DNA from: Galeruca laticollis
Lineage: Eukaryota > Arthropoda > Insecta > Coleoptera > Chrysomelidae
Reading direction: 5' to 3'
Assembly (NCBI GenBank): GCA_963921935.1
Contig: OY998182.1
Location: 36,238,028 to 36,302,027 of the forward strand
Length of the DNA: 64,000 nt
The notes below the pieces were generated by a model. That model was not told the DNA's origin and did not search any database. It worked only from the letters and a program-made list of their open reading frames with translations. Shown here piece after piece: positions 56,581 to 64,000 of this stretch (position 1 is the stretch's first letter; each line of letters starts with the position of its first letter). The position numbers and the translations under genes were made by a program.

Positions 56581-56770
56581 ATTATGGGATATAGAATGTG
56601 GGGCTTGTTTAAGAATATTGGAAGGACACGAGGAACTGGTTAGGTGCATAAGGTTCGATTCCAAACGCATCGTTAGTGGTGCTTACGATGGCAAAATTAA
56701 AGTTTGGGATTTATTGGCAGCGCTAGATCCTAGAGCACCGACTAATTCTTTATGTCTAAGAACATTAGTG
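56581..56770 (+). CDS. slmb: Slimb/beta-TrCP exon: WD repeats 5-6
   Basis: A 190-bp exon after ATTATTTCAG, separated from the previous exon by a 65-bp intron typical of insects. It encodes LWDIECGACLRILEGHEEL, VRCIRFDSKRIVSGAYDGKI and KVWDLLAALDPRAP, then NSLCLRTLV, and stops at a clean GTG|GTAAGT donor in phase 0. The family continues with one more WD repeat and a short C-terminus. I found neither between 56771 and 64000, so the final exon lies beyond the window and the last intron exceeds 7.2 kb. Confidence 0.96.
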
Positions 56771-56879
56771 GTAAGTAATAATTTTCTAAATTAAAATTTG
56801 TGGAATATACAAATAGATGCTTATACTACTTTAACATTCCTATATATTTCAAGTTCTAAATAATATACTTTAAAAATCT

Positions 56880-57227
56880 TGAACAACTAGACTACTTTAG
56901 AAGATGTTTAAAATTCAAAAGAAACGATAGATTTAGAACGGAAGAATTGTGGCAAAGAATAGACGGTATATGTTCTATGTCATGGATGCTAGAAAATTGG
57001 CATTAAAATGGTATGGTTATGTCTAAAGGATGGAAATGGTATTAAAACGGGAACCCCCAGGAAAGAGAGGAAGACCAGCTCTACATCGGACAAGCGATGG
57101 CAGGTAAAGAACTGAGAGAAGGGCATTATGAATGGAAAAAAATGGCGAAGTCATAATGGAAAAAGGCCAAAGAAGAAAATCTCGATCTATCAATGTCGGC
57201 TCATTAATTTAACAAGGAGACAGAACT
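56880..57227 (+). pseudogene. LINE pol 3'-end fragment
   Basis: Frames around 56940-57150 give RFRTEELWQRI, KWYGYV-like and GKRGRPALH-like pieces, the W-x-G-H-V...GKRxRGRP end of LINE polyproteins. Very degraded. Followed directly by the repeat at 57228. Confidence 0.5.
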
Positions 57228-57355
57228 GTAAATTTGTGTGTAATCTTTTATTCAATCAAGCCTAGCGCTTTCGACATTACGTCATCCTCAGGGCTTTTGT
57301 CAGTCGGTCCAGAGACATGTTACAATTGTCTACATTATTGTGTGTGTCAAGTGAG
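57228..57355 (-). repeat. Repeat Z, left copy (inverted relative to 60927-61037)
   Basis: The minus strand has GACATGTCTCTGGACCG-like sequence, CCTGAGGATGACGTAATGTC, GAAAGCGCTAGGC and AATAAAAGATTACA, matching the plus strand of 60927-61037. Non-coding. Confidence 0.88.
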
Positions 57356-57471
57356 AATAGATAGATAGTTTATTTAGCAATCTTGCTATTACATTCAAAA
57401 TATTTACAAAATAATATAAAATCATTATACTTTATTCGCTAATTACATGTCAAATAACTGGAAAGGAATAA

Positions 57472-59004
57472 TTATGAATAATTTATTTTTACATAATTAT
57501 AAGCTTCTCTTATAAAAGTGTCAAGGGTGCTACAAGATTTTATAGGAATTGACAAATTATTATATAACAATAAACCTTTGTAAAATAGAGAATTTTGTGT
57601 TGAACTGGTTCTTGAAGTTCGTATATATATGTTACTACATGTTCTAGTGTTGTAAGTGTGCATGTCTCTAACAAAACTAATTTTGTTGGACATATATTTT
57701 GGTAACATATTATGAATTATTTTAAAAATAAAAATTACGTTTTGAAAACCATCCGCTGATTAACACTCATAAAGCCTAAACGGTCAAGCATGTCTTTAAT
57801 ACCAGTGTATCTATTTACTTTTAAAATAACCTTCATTGCTTTATTTTGTAAAATTTGTAATTCAGACTTCCCAGACTGGCTTAAATAAGATAAAATTGTT
57901 GGGCAATACTCAAAATGCGGTGCAATTATAGTTTTATATAATGTAACTCTTGACATTAGAGACAGATTTGAACTTATTCTAAAATAATTGATTTTTTTAC
58001 TAATATTCTTATGAACATACTGAACATGTTTTTTAAAATTCAAATCTTTATCAATAATAACAACTAAGTATTTACATTCACAAGCTTAAGGACTGACCGA
58101 ACATCTTAATATCACATGCAACATTACGTTTATTGCTATTAAATAACATCACTACTGTTTTATTTGTCTTTACATACAAATCATTGTCAATAAGCCACGA
58201 TTCTAATAAGTTAATATTTTGCATTTTATTCATCGCCTCTTCCACATTTTCACCCTCCACTGAAAGTATGGTGTCATCAGCAAATAAATTTAAAACTAAT
58301 GGAATATCACAGAACTTAACAATATCATTAATATATAAAATAAAAAGGAGAGGCCCCAATACTGTTCCTTGAGGGAGTCCATACTTCACAAGAAGTTTAC
58401 TGGAGTGATAGCTATTTACTTTTACTTATTGGTAACGAATTTTCAAGTAACGGCTGAACCATTCTTGTGCATTTCCAAGTATACCATATTTTTTTAGTTT
58501 TATGATTAACAAGTCCCTGTTTATTGTCTCAAACGCTCTTTTAAAATCAAGAAAGATAGTACATATAACTTTTTTTGAATCTATAGATTCCTTTCATTTT
58601 GAGACAACCAGTTGTAGTGCAGACTCACAACAATATTTCTCTCTAAAACCAGACTGATTGTCTATTAAAATGTTGTTATTATTAATATGTTCTATAAGTA
58701 GCACCTGTACTTCTAGTATTTTGTGTTATCTGGGTATATTCCTTTATTATTTGTTTAAGTTGAAAAGCTTTCATTTGAGTAATTCATTTTCCCCCATAAA
58801 AATCATTTTTTACTGGACAACATCTATATTAAAGTCACCCATTAAAAAAACATTTACATTACAGTTCTGATAAATTTCCTCTACTATGTTATTCAATTCA
58901 GTTAGAAATGCAGAAATACTAGAACTTGGTGATCTATACAAAACAATAAAACACATTTCTCTAATTTTTAACCCTATTACCCATAACATTTTTGGAATTG
59001 TCAA
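57472..59004 (-). pseudogene. CR1-type endonuclease remnant and reverse transcriptase
   Basis: 59004-58810: CFIVLYRSPSSSISAFL and VFLMGDFNIDVVQ (end of the endonuclease). 58600-58440: FDIFLDFKRAFETI-like and NSYLKIRYQ-like pieces. 58389-58078: GLPQGTVLGPLLFILYIND and LNLFADDTILSVEG (catalytic FADD intact). 58043-57735: APHFEYCPTILSYLSQSGKS and LQILQNKAMKVIL. 57708-57472: TYNTRTCSNIYI and LFYKGLLLYNNLS, the C-terminus. Stops near 58400 and 58060. Confidence 0.85.
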
Positions 59005-59260
59005 TTAGAAAATGACTTCATAGGGAATGCCATTTTTTATATAACACACTAACTATGCCACCTGTGTGCTTATTCTCGGAGTTAAGTTTAGCTATATTAA
59101 ACCCTGATGTATATATATATATTTAATTATATTCAATTTCAGTTGTTATTCTTGCTTCCGTTAGTGCTAAGAGATCTATGCTACCTCAATGTAAAAGGGT
59201 ATCAATTTGATTTAAGTTGGACAGTAAGCTGCATACATTTAAATGAACAATTTCCAATTG

Positions 59261-60325
59261 CTATATAAAATTCGTCTTTTTAAGTTGTTGTTTTTCCATT
59301 TTTATAAGACAAGACCTATCCCACACCGCATGTTTAACATCCAAATTTAGATTTAATTTTGCATTAGCTCGTAGGCAGTTTATGCAACTTTTTTCATTTA
59401 ATTTACATTCACTAGATTTATGATGTTTACTACAATTTTCACAAAAATTCTCCTCTATTTTAAAATTCTTGGCAAAATGATTAAATCCCTGACATTTAAA
59501 ACATTTTACAACACTTACAAATTCAAAAATTCTACACCTATATAAACTAATGTATACAAACTCCATACTTCTAAAAAAATTTAAAGTTTCAGTGTTTACT
59601 TCTATTACTAGATTAATTAATCCTGTATTATTTATTTCTTTGGACTTATTTATTACTTTTAAATAAAAATTATCACCATTGTTTTCAATTTTGTTTTTCA
59701 TTATAATTACTTCTTCAATTTCTTCATCTACTAGTGTATCTTTGGGGACGTTAATGAATTTTAATTTTGGATACACTTTTTTCGGTTCAATTACCTCATA
59801 TGACTCTCCTAATTGAGTTTGATACAATTGAAGCTTCATCCCTGCTGCCACATTCCAATAAAGATCCTCAATTTTTTAGACTTCTTTTAACATTAACTTC
59901 CACATTCAATTGAACCGGATCAATATTTTCAATTAATTTCTTCCGCAGATTTATTTTTATTGGATTTAATTATCAATACTTCTTTATTATTTCTTACAAT
60001 ATGTATTTAAATTACTTGCTGCTCCAGTTTGGTGCATAGCAATATCACTTCTATGTGGAGCTTTCATATCCATCATGAATGTTTTAACTTTCTTTAAATC
60101 ATTTTCCATATTTTCCACTTTTTTCATAAATACTACCATATTATCCAAGAAATTCGAACATTCCTCACATACTATTTTTAATTTTATTTTCTTCATTGGA
60201 ATTACCCGTTCTTCAGTAGATGATAAACCCATGCAACCTACATGAATTTTTTTCATATATATATCACAAATTGTAAATATTTCATTTCCATCTATATCAA
60301 TCAGACAGTTAATGCATTTATCCAT
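59261..60325 (-). pseudogene. LINE ORF1 with PHD-like and CCHC fingers
   Basis: 60325-59987: MDKCINCLIDIDGNEIFTIC, KKIHVGCMGLSS, KIVCEECSNFLDN, a Cys4-His-Cys-like PHD finger at the start, then a coiled-coil stretch VENMENDLKKVKTF. 59851-59261: CFKCQGFNHFAKNF, CENCSKHHKSSECKLNEKSC, NCLRANAKLNLNLD, knuckle and Cys-rich end. A frame change lies between 59851 and 59987. Nucleic-acid-binding chaperone by family. Confidence 0.7.
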
Positions 60326-60659
60326 TTCATATTATTGTAGATGTACTCACTTTATTGTAAGCTCCTGGACTATTACCAACTATTTACTTTAATCATCTTA
60401 TAGTTTGTCAACAAAAAGTTGCTTACTAATTGATGTGTAGGAAAAAGAACCAAAATAGAAACTTAAATTGCTCAAATTCACACTCCCTATTGGAAATTTT
60501 GAAGTAAATTCACAATCAGTAGGTAGATTATTGAATACTGCTACAAATTGATATCACATACCATAATTAACCATGTAAAATTCACTTTAAAAATACCTTT
60601 TAACGTGAACATATATATTAACATGACCACTAGATATGTAATATCGTGAAATTAATAAC

Positions 60660-60900
60660 ATGAAAATAAATTAAAATGACAAACTTTTTGACACGAGACA
60701 AGCAACATTTATAATGGTCATTTTTAATCTGTTAGTTCAAAATATATCGACATGGTAGTTTGTCTCGTGTCAAAAAGTTTGTCATTTTAATTTATTTTGA
60801 CATGGTCGACATATTTTGAACGAACAGGTCAAAAATGACCATTATAAATGTAGTTTGTCTCGTGTCAAAAAGTTTGTCATTTTAATTTTTAATTTATTGT
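60660..60900. repeat. Palindromic cluster with three copies of a 24-bp block
   Basis: GACAAACTTTTTGACACGAG occurs once (60679-60698) and its inverse twice (about 60757-60783 and 60856-60882). The ~60-bp stretches between them (ATTTATAATGGTCATTTTT, GTTCAAAATATxTCGAC) are also inverted relative to each other. The whole folds as a long hairpin with an internal second hairpin. Non-coding. Confidence 0.85.
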
Positions 60901-60926
60901 CACTTTTTTTTGATTTCACGATATTC

Positions 60927-61037
60927 ACTTGACACAATAATGTAGACAATTTTAACATGTCTCTGGACCGATTGACGAAAGCCCTGAGGATGATGTAATG
61001 TCGAAAGCGCTAGGCTTGATTGAATAAAAGATTACAT
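60927..61037 (+). repeat. Repeat Z, right copy
   Basis: ACTTGACACAATAATGTAGA, then CCTGAGGATGATGTAATGTC, GAAAGCGCTAGGC and AATAAAAGATTACA. Inverse of 57228-57355. Followed directly by the LINE fragment at 61040. Confidence 0.88.
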
Positions 61038-61039
61038 AA

Positions 61040-61578
61040 AAGAAATAAAAATTAAAAAAAATTATATAAAGCGTCAAAAGTGGATTACGGCAGGACTTGT
61101 GAATGCAATTAATACTAAAAATAATCTCTACAAAGAATTTCAGCAAGAACTGAATAATGTGGAGAAACGAGAAATATATATCACTTACCGCAAACGCGTG
61201 AATAACCTAATTAAAATAATGAAACAAAACTACTATCGAACCGAAATAAAAAAAAATGGGAGTAATAAAAAATATATGTGGAACCTAGTTAACAACAAAA
61301 ATAAAACAAAAAATGATATTAATTCTATAATTAATGAAAAAGACGAAAAAATAACATCCAAATCAGATATGGCAGACGAATTTAACAGTTACCTTGTAAC
61401 AGAGGGAAAAAGCTTGGCACAAAAAATAACCGTACCGACTAAACCCCCTCCTCGGCGATCTAAAAATTCTGAGACCTTTTATTGGATGCCTGTAACTACG
61501 GAAGAGATAAGAGACTTTTTTTTTGGCATTAGGAGTGAATCCATGCAGCCAGGAACACTGTTGATAAAATCGCAATAA
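61040..61578 (+). pseudogene. LINE fragment: linker between endonuclease and RT
   Basis: Open frame from about 61099: NLYKEFQQELNNVEKREIYI, TYRKRVNNLIKIMKQNYY, WNLVNNKNKTKN, KSDMADEFNSYLVTEGKSLA and MPVTTEEIRDFFFGIRS. These are typical of CR1-like LINEs between endonuclease and RT (YxxYRxxLxxLIRxAKxxYY...). Open for 159 codons, ends at 61578 where the next LINE begins. Confidence 0.75.
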
Positions 61579-61763
61579 GTATTGTATGGGTTTGGGTTTG
61601 TGTACATGCTTAGGAGTTATATTGACTATGAGGAAAGACAAGGTCACACGCTTCTCGCCTAGGGGTCAATCAAGGCATTATTCTAACAACACATGTGGAC
61701 CACGGATAGGAAGGTATACATATGGGTACAAAACATAGGTATTAGCAACTAACAATGGACTTT

Positions 61764-62774
61764 CTAGATAAATATATTAGTCTTATTGATGAATTTGATT
61801 ATTACGTCAAGGACCTTTTTGTTATTGGTGCCCAAAAGGAATGGCATGTTGATTGGGAATTCAATCCCAAGTTCTCTAAGATCTCCTATTAGGATGTTGT
61901 TGTGAGTTTCGAATTTCTTGCATTTTAAGAAGATGTTGTCTAAGTCAGCCCTTTCATTACACTCTTCGCATATATCAGATGTTATTACTTTGATTTTGTT
62001 GAGATGAGCGGGGTAAGATGCATGTCCAAATCGCATTCTTATTAAGGAGACCGTCTGTCTTCGGCTGTAAGTAGTGTTCCTGTACCAGCAGTTTCTTGGT
62101 ATGTATTTTTGTAACAGAGTATACTGTGAATTTTTGTTATTGCAATAGTTTTCCCAATGTATAGTCCATTTTTTATACAAATTGTTTTTGCATATGTTAA
62201 TGCAATCCGATAGGCAATTATTCTCAAAATATGCTTTACCTGTGTCGATACTTTCTTTTGTTAAAATATCTACATGATCGTTTTGTTTTATGCCTATGTG
62301 AGCTTTAACCCAAGCCATTTGTATGTCGAATTTCCTTGAAGTGAGTTGTCCTAGGATGACTTGAATTTTGTAAATATACGGATGAGATACAAGGGAGCTT
62401 GGATTGTTTGGTTTATTTATACTCTGTAGGACGGAAAGTGAGTCCGAAAATATCGTAATGTTTTTATGTTGGTTTTGTGATGCTAAGTACTCTAAGGCTT
62501 TCAATATTCCGTATGCCTCTGCGGTGTAAATCGAACTATGGGAATTGATTTTGAACTTCTTTTCTATTTTTCCTTCGGGGATATAAAATGCACACCCAGT
62601 ACCTAACTCATTCTTTGATGCATCAGTGTATACTGCCATGTTACTTTCGTTATTATCTGTAATTCTTTCGAGTAAATTTTGATTATAAGAAGCAGTTTCA
62701 AAGTATTTCGGTATTATAATTTTCGGTTTGTTTTGATATAATTCAAAGTATTTATCTCTCATATGTTGCATCAA
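61764..62774 (-). CDS. I-type LINE RNase H and C-terminal region
   Basis: A single open frame of 336 codons, the same polyprotein as the RT upstream (broken near 62800). RNase H: MAVYTDASKNELGTGCAFYI (first Asp), YTAEAYGILKALEYLASQ (Glu), ITIFSDSLSVLQSI (second Asp) and MAWVKAHIGIKQNDHVDILT (His and last Asp). The C-terminal end carries MRFGHASYPAHLNKI and CEECNERADLDNIFLKCKKF, the Cys/His segment of the group. All catalytic residues visible. Confidence 0.88.
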   Translation of the reverse strand: MMQHMRDKYFELYQNKPKIIIPKYFETASYNQNLLERITDNNESNMAVYTDASKNELGTGCAFYIPEGKIEKKFKINSHSSIYTAEAYGILKALEYLASQNQHKNITIFSDSLSVLQSINKPNNPSSLVSHPYIYKIQVILGQLTSRKFDIQMAWVKAHIGIKQNDHVDILTKESIDTGKAYFENNCLSDCINICKNNLYKKWTIHWENYCNNKNSQYTLLQKYIPRNCWYRNTTYSRRQTVSLIRMRFGHASYPAHLNKIKVITSDICEECNERADLDNIFLKCKKFETHNNILIGDLRELGIEFPINMPFLLGTNNKKVLDVIIKFINKTNIFI

Positions 62775-62800
62775 TGTCGTGTTGCTCGTATTACGAAAAC

Positions 62801-64000
62801 CTATATAAAGTGGAGGAGAATTTTTTTTATCCAGTATGTTTTTGTCAAATCGTTGCAGTTTGAAACAGATACTTTATGGATTAGTGGCGACTGTTTTAAT
62901 TTGCATTTTAAAATCATTATTTCGGCCAAGTATTCTCTTCTCAATTTTAGTGGCGGATCTTTTGCTTCCACTCTAATAGCTTCGACAGGTGTAGACTTCA
63001 TTGCTCCAATGCAAATTCTAAGGGCTTTATTCTGAATAAGATCTAGTTGTTTTAGGTTTGTGTCATTTGCTGATCCGTACAGTATGCTTCCATAGTCCAT
63101 TATAGATCGGATGTACGCTCTGTAGAACAAAAGTGCTATGTCTAGACTAGCTCCCCACCACGTCCTTGTAATCATTTTCAGGAAGTTTATTGCTTTTGTG
63201 CACTTTGTTCGTATGAGTTCTATGAATGGTTTCCATGTTAGCTTGCTATCCAGTACTATTCCTAGATATTTGACTTGATCTTTGTATGGTAGTAGAGCAT
63301 TACCTAATTGGATATTTTCAGGTTTTTGTAAAGTATGTCTAGAAAATACGTTGATGCTTGATTTATGAGGCGCGATCTGAAGTCCTAGGTTCTGGATGGT
63401 GGTAATCAAAGGAATGAATGAGTTCTCTAGTTTCTGTAATCCACGATCGTATTTCTTTTCCTGTGTGTATAAAACAATATCATCTGCAATATCATCTGTA
63501 TTATAGTTGTTTCCTCTGTTATTGAGTGTAAACAAGCGGTAAATATATTAAATAATAGAGGAGATAATGTTGATCCCTGAGGTAGTCCCAGTGAGGTATG
63601 TCGTGGTCCGATTAGGGAATTATTGTGTCTAATATATACTTTCCTATTTGATAGCATTTGACATAATAGGTTACAGATTCGTTCCGGGAAGTTCAATTCT
63701 TTCATTTTATCTTTTAGTATTGGGATGTTGACTGTATCGTAGGCACTTTGAAGGTCTAAGAATGTTGCAATTAAGTATCCATTTTCTGAGAATGTGTTCT
63801 GTATATCTGTGGTAATGTGTGATGCCGCGTCAATTGTGTCGAATCCTTTTTTAAATCCATATTGGGTTATGGGTAATATTTGGTTCTGGTTTATCCACCA
63901 CTCTAGTCGATTTTTGATTATTCTTTCAAAGGTCTTTAGAACACATGAGAGAAGCGATATTCCTCTGTAAGATTCAGGATCTTCGGGATTTTTCCCAGGT
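62801..64000 (-). pseudogene. I-type LINE reverse transcriptase
   Basis: 64000-63700: NPEDPESYRGISLLSCVLKT and LIATFLDLQSAYDTVNIPIL (FLD...AYD catalytic). 63705-63540: IGPRHTSLGLPQGSTLSPLL. A frameshift near 63510-63535 precedes ADDIVLYTQEKKYD (ADD box). Then KVKYLGIVLDSK-like QVKYLGIVLDSKLTW, YRAYIRSIMDYGSILYGSAN and LDLIQNKALRICIGAMKSTP. One frame break. Confidence 0.88.

Larger units (their letters stand above)
57360..60350 (-). mobile_element. CR1-type non-LTR retrotransposon
   Basis: ORF1 (60325-59261), endonuclease remnant (59000-58810), RT (58600-57735) and C-terminus (57708-57472) follow in order. It ends in a short ATCTATCT-type tail at 57365, as is usual for CR1-like elements. Most of the endonuclease is lost. 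It lies between the inverted copies of repeat Z. Confidence 0.8.
61590..64000 (-). mobile_element. I-type LINE, RT and RNase H
   Basis: 3' half of a LINE whose 5' half lies beyond the window. RT (62801-64000) is followed by an intact RNase H frame (61764-62774) and ~150 bp of 3' UTR. RT with a C-terminal RNase H is the hallmark of the I-type group. Confidence 0.85.

Noticed and set aside
57472..64000. Search for the last Slimb exon (seventh WD repeat)
   Set aside because: No frame with the expected RVFRLQFD or DDTILIWDF motifs was seen on the plus strand, so it was placed outside the window.

Overview
This is an AT-rich stretch of an insect-type nuclear genome. It holds one recognisable host gene: the + strand gene for the F-box/WD40 ubiquitin-ligase receptor Slimb/beta-TrCP. 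Five internal exons are visible (21080-21266, 31448-31763, 46491-46631, 56253-56515, 56581-56770). All have consensus splice sites and join in frame; the last two are separated by a 65-bp intron. The first exon(s) lie upstream of the window, or in the first 21 kb where I cannot recognise them. The exon for the last WD repeat and the C-terminus should lie beyond base 64000. Insect-type short introns, the transposon repertoire (BEL, gypsy, Jockey-, RTE-, CR1- and I-type LINEs, Crypton, Tigger, mariner-like elements with long inverted repeats) and terminal sequences of the type ACAGGGTG suggest an insect, perhaps a beetle. The order is only a guess.

Almost everything else is transposon debris filling long introns (about 10, 15 and 10 kb, plus flanks). 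Region by region: 1-1321 is a Pao fragment joined to a 3' Crypton piece that was later hit by a 160-bp MITE. 3.7-6.9 kb is a decayed gypsy element (-). 9.9-13.2 kb is a spliced Tc1/mariner-superfamily element (-) with a three-fold 251-bp exon duplication. 13.4-20.2 kb is a nest of mariner-like copies and a gypsy integrase, bracketed by inverted and direct repeats. 22.7-28.2 kb is a nearly full-length but dead BEL element (+). 28.8-31.3 kb is a second gypsy (-) interrupted by a MITE and another repeat. 32.2-37.5 kb is a Jockey-like LINE (-) containing a ~170-bp tandem array and another LINE's 3' end.

39.4-46.3 kb is a set of nested elements. A TIR element contains a complete-looking Tigger and a long-TIR mariner. 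That mariner in turn contains a Crypton with its tyrosine recombinase and candidate recombination sites. 46.8-56 kb holds several LINE fragments, a pogo-like transposase split by a fold-back repeat, and a mariner whose right inverted repeat carries a piece of its own transposase gene. 57.2-64 kb holds a CR1-type LINE (-), a palindromic cluster, a LINE fragment (+) and the 3' half of an I-type LINE (-).

The host exons encode a continuous conserved reading frame, while most transposon genes are broken by stops, frameshifts or catalytic substitutions. The least damaged are the Tigger transposase, the mariner at 50.2-52.5 kb (one frameshift in a T-run), the RTE endonuclease and the I-type RNase H. 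The most unusual signal is the Crypton pair: short hairpin-forming repeats at the element ends resemble inverted-arm recombinase sites. No rRNA, tRNA or CRISPR array was seen.
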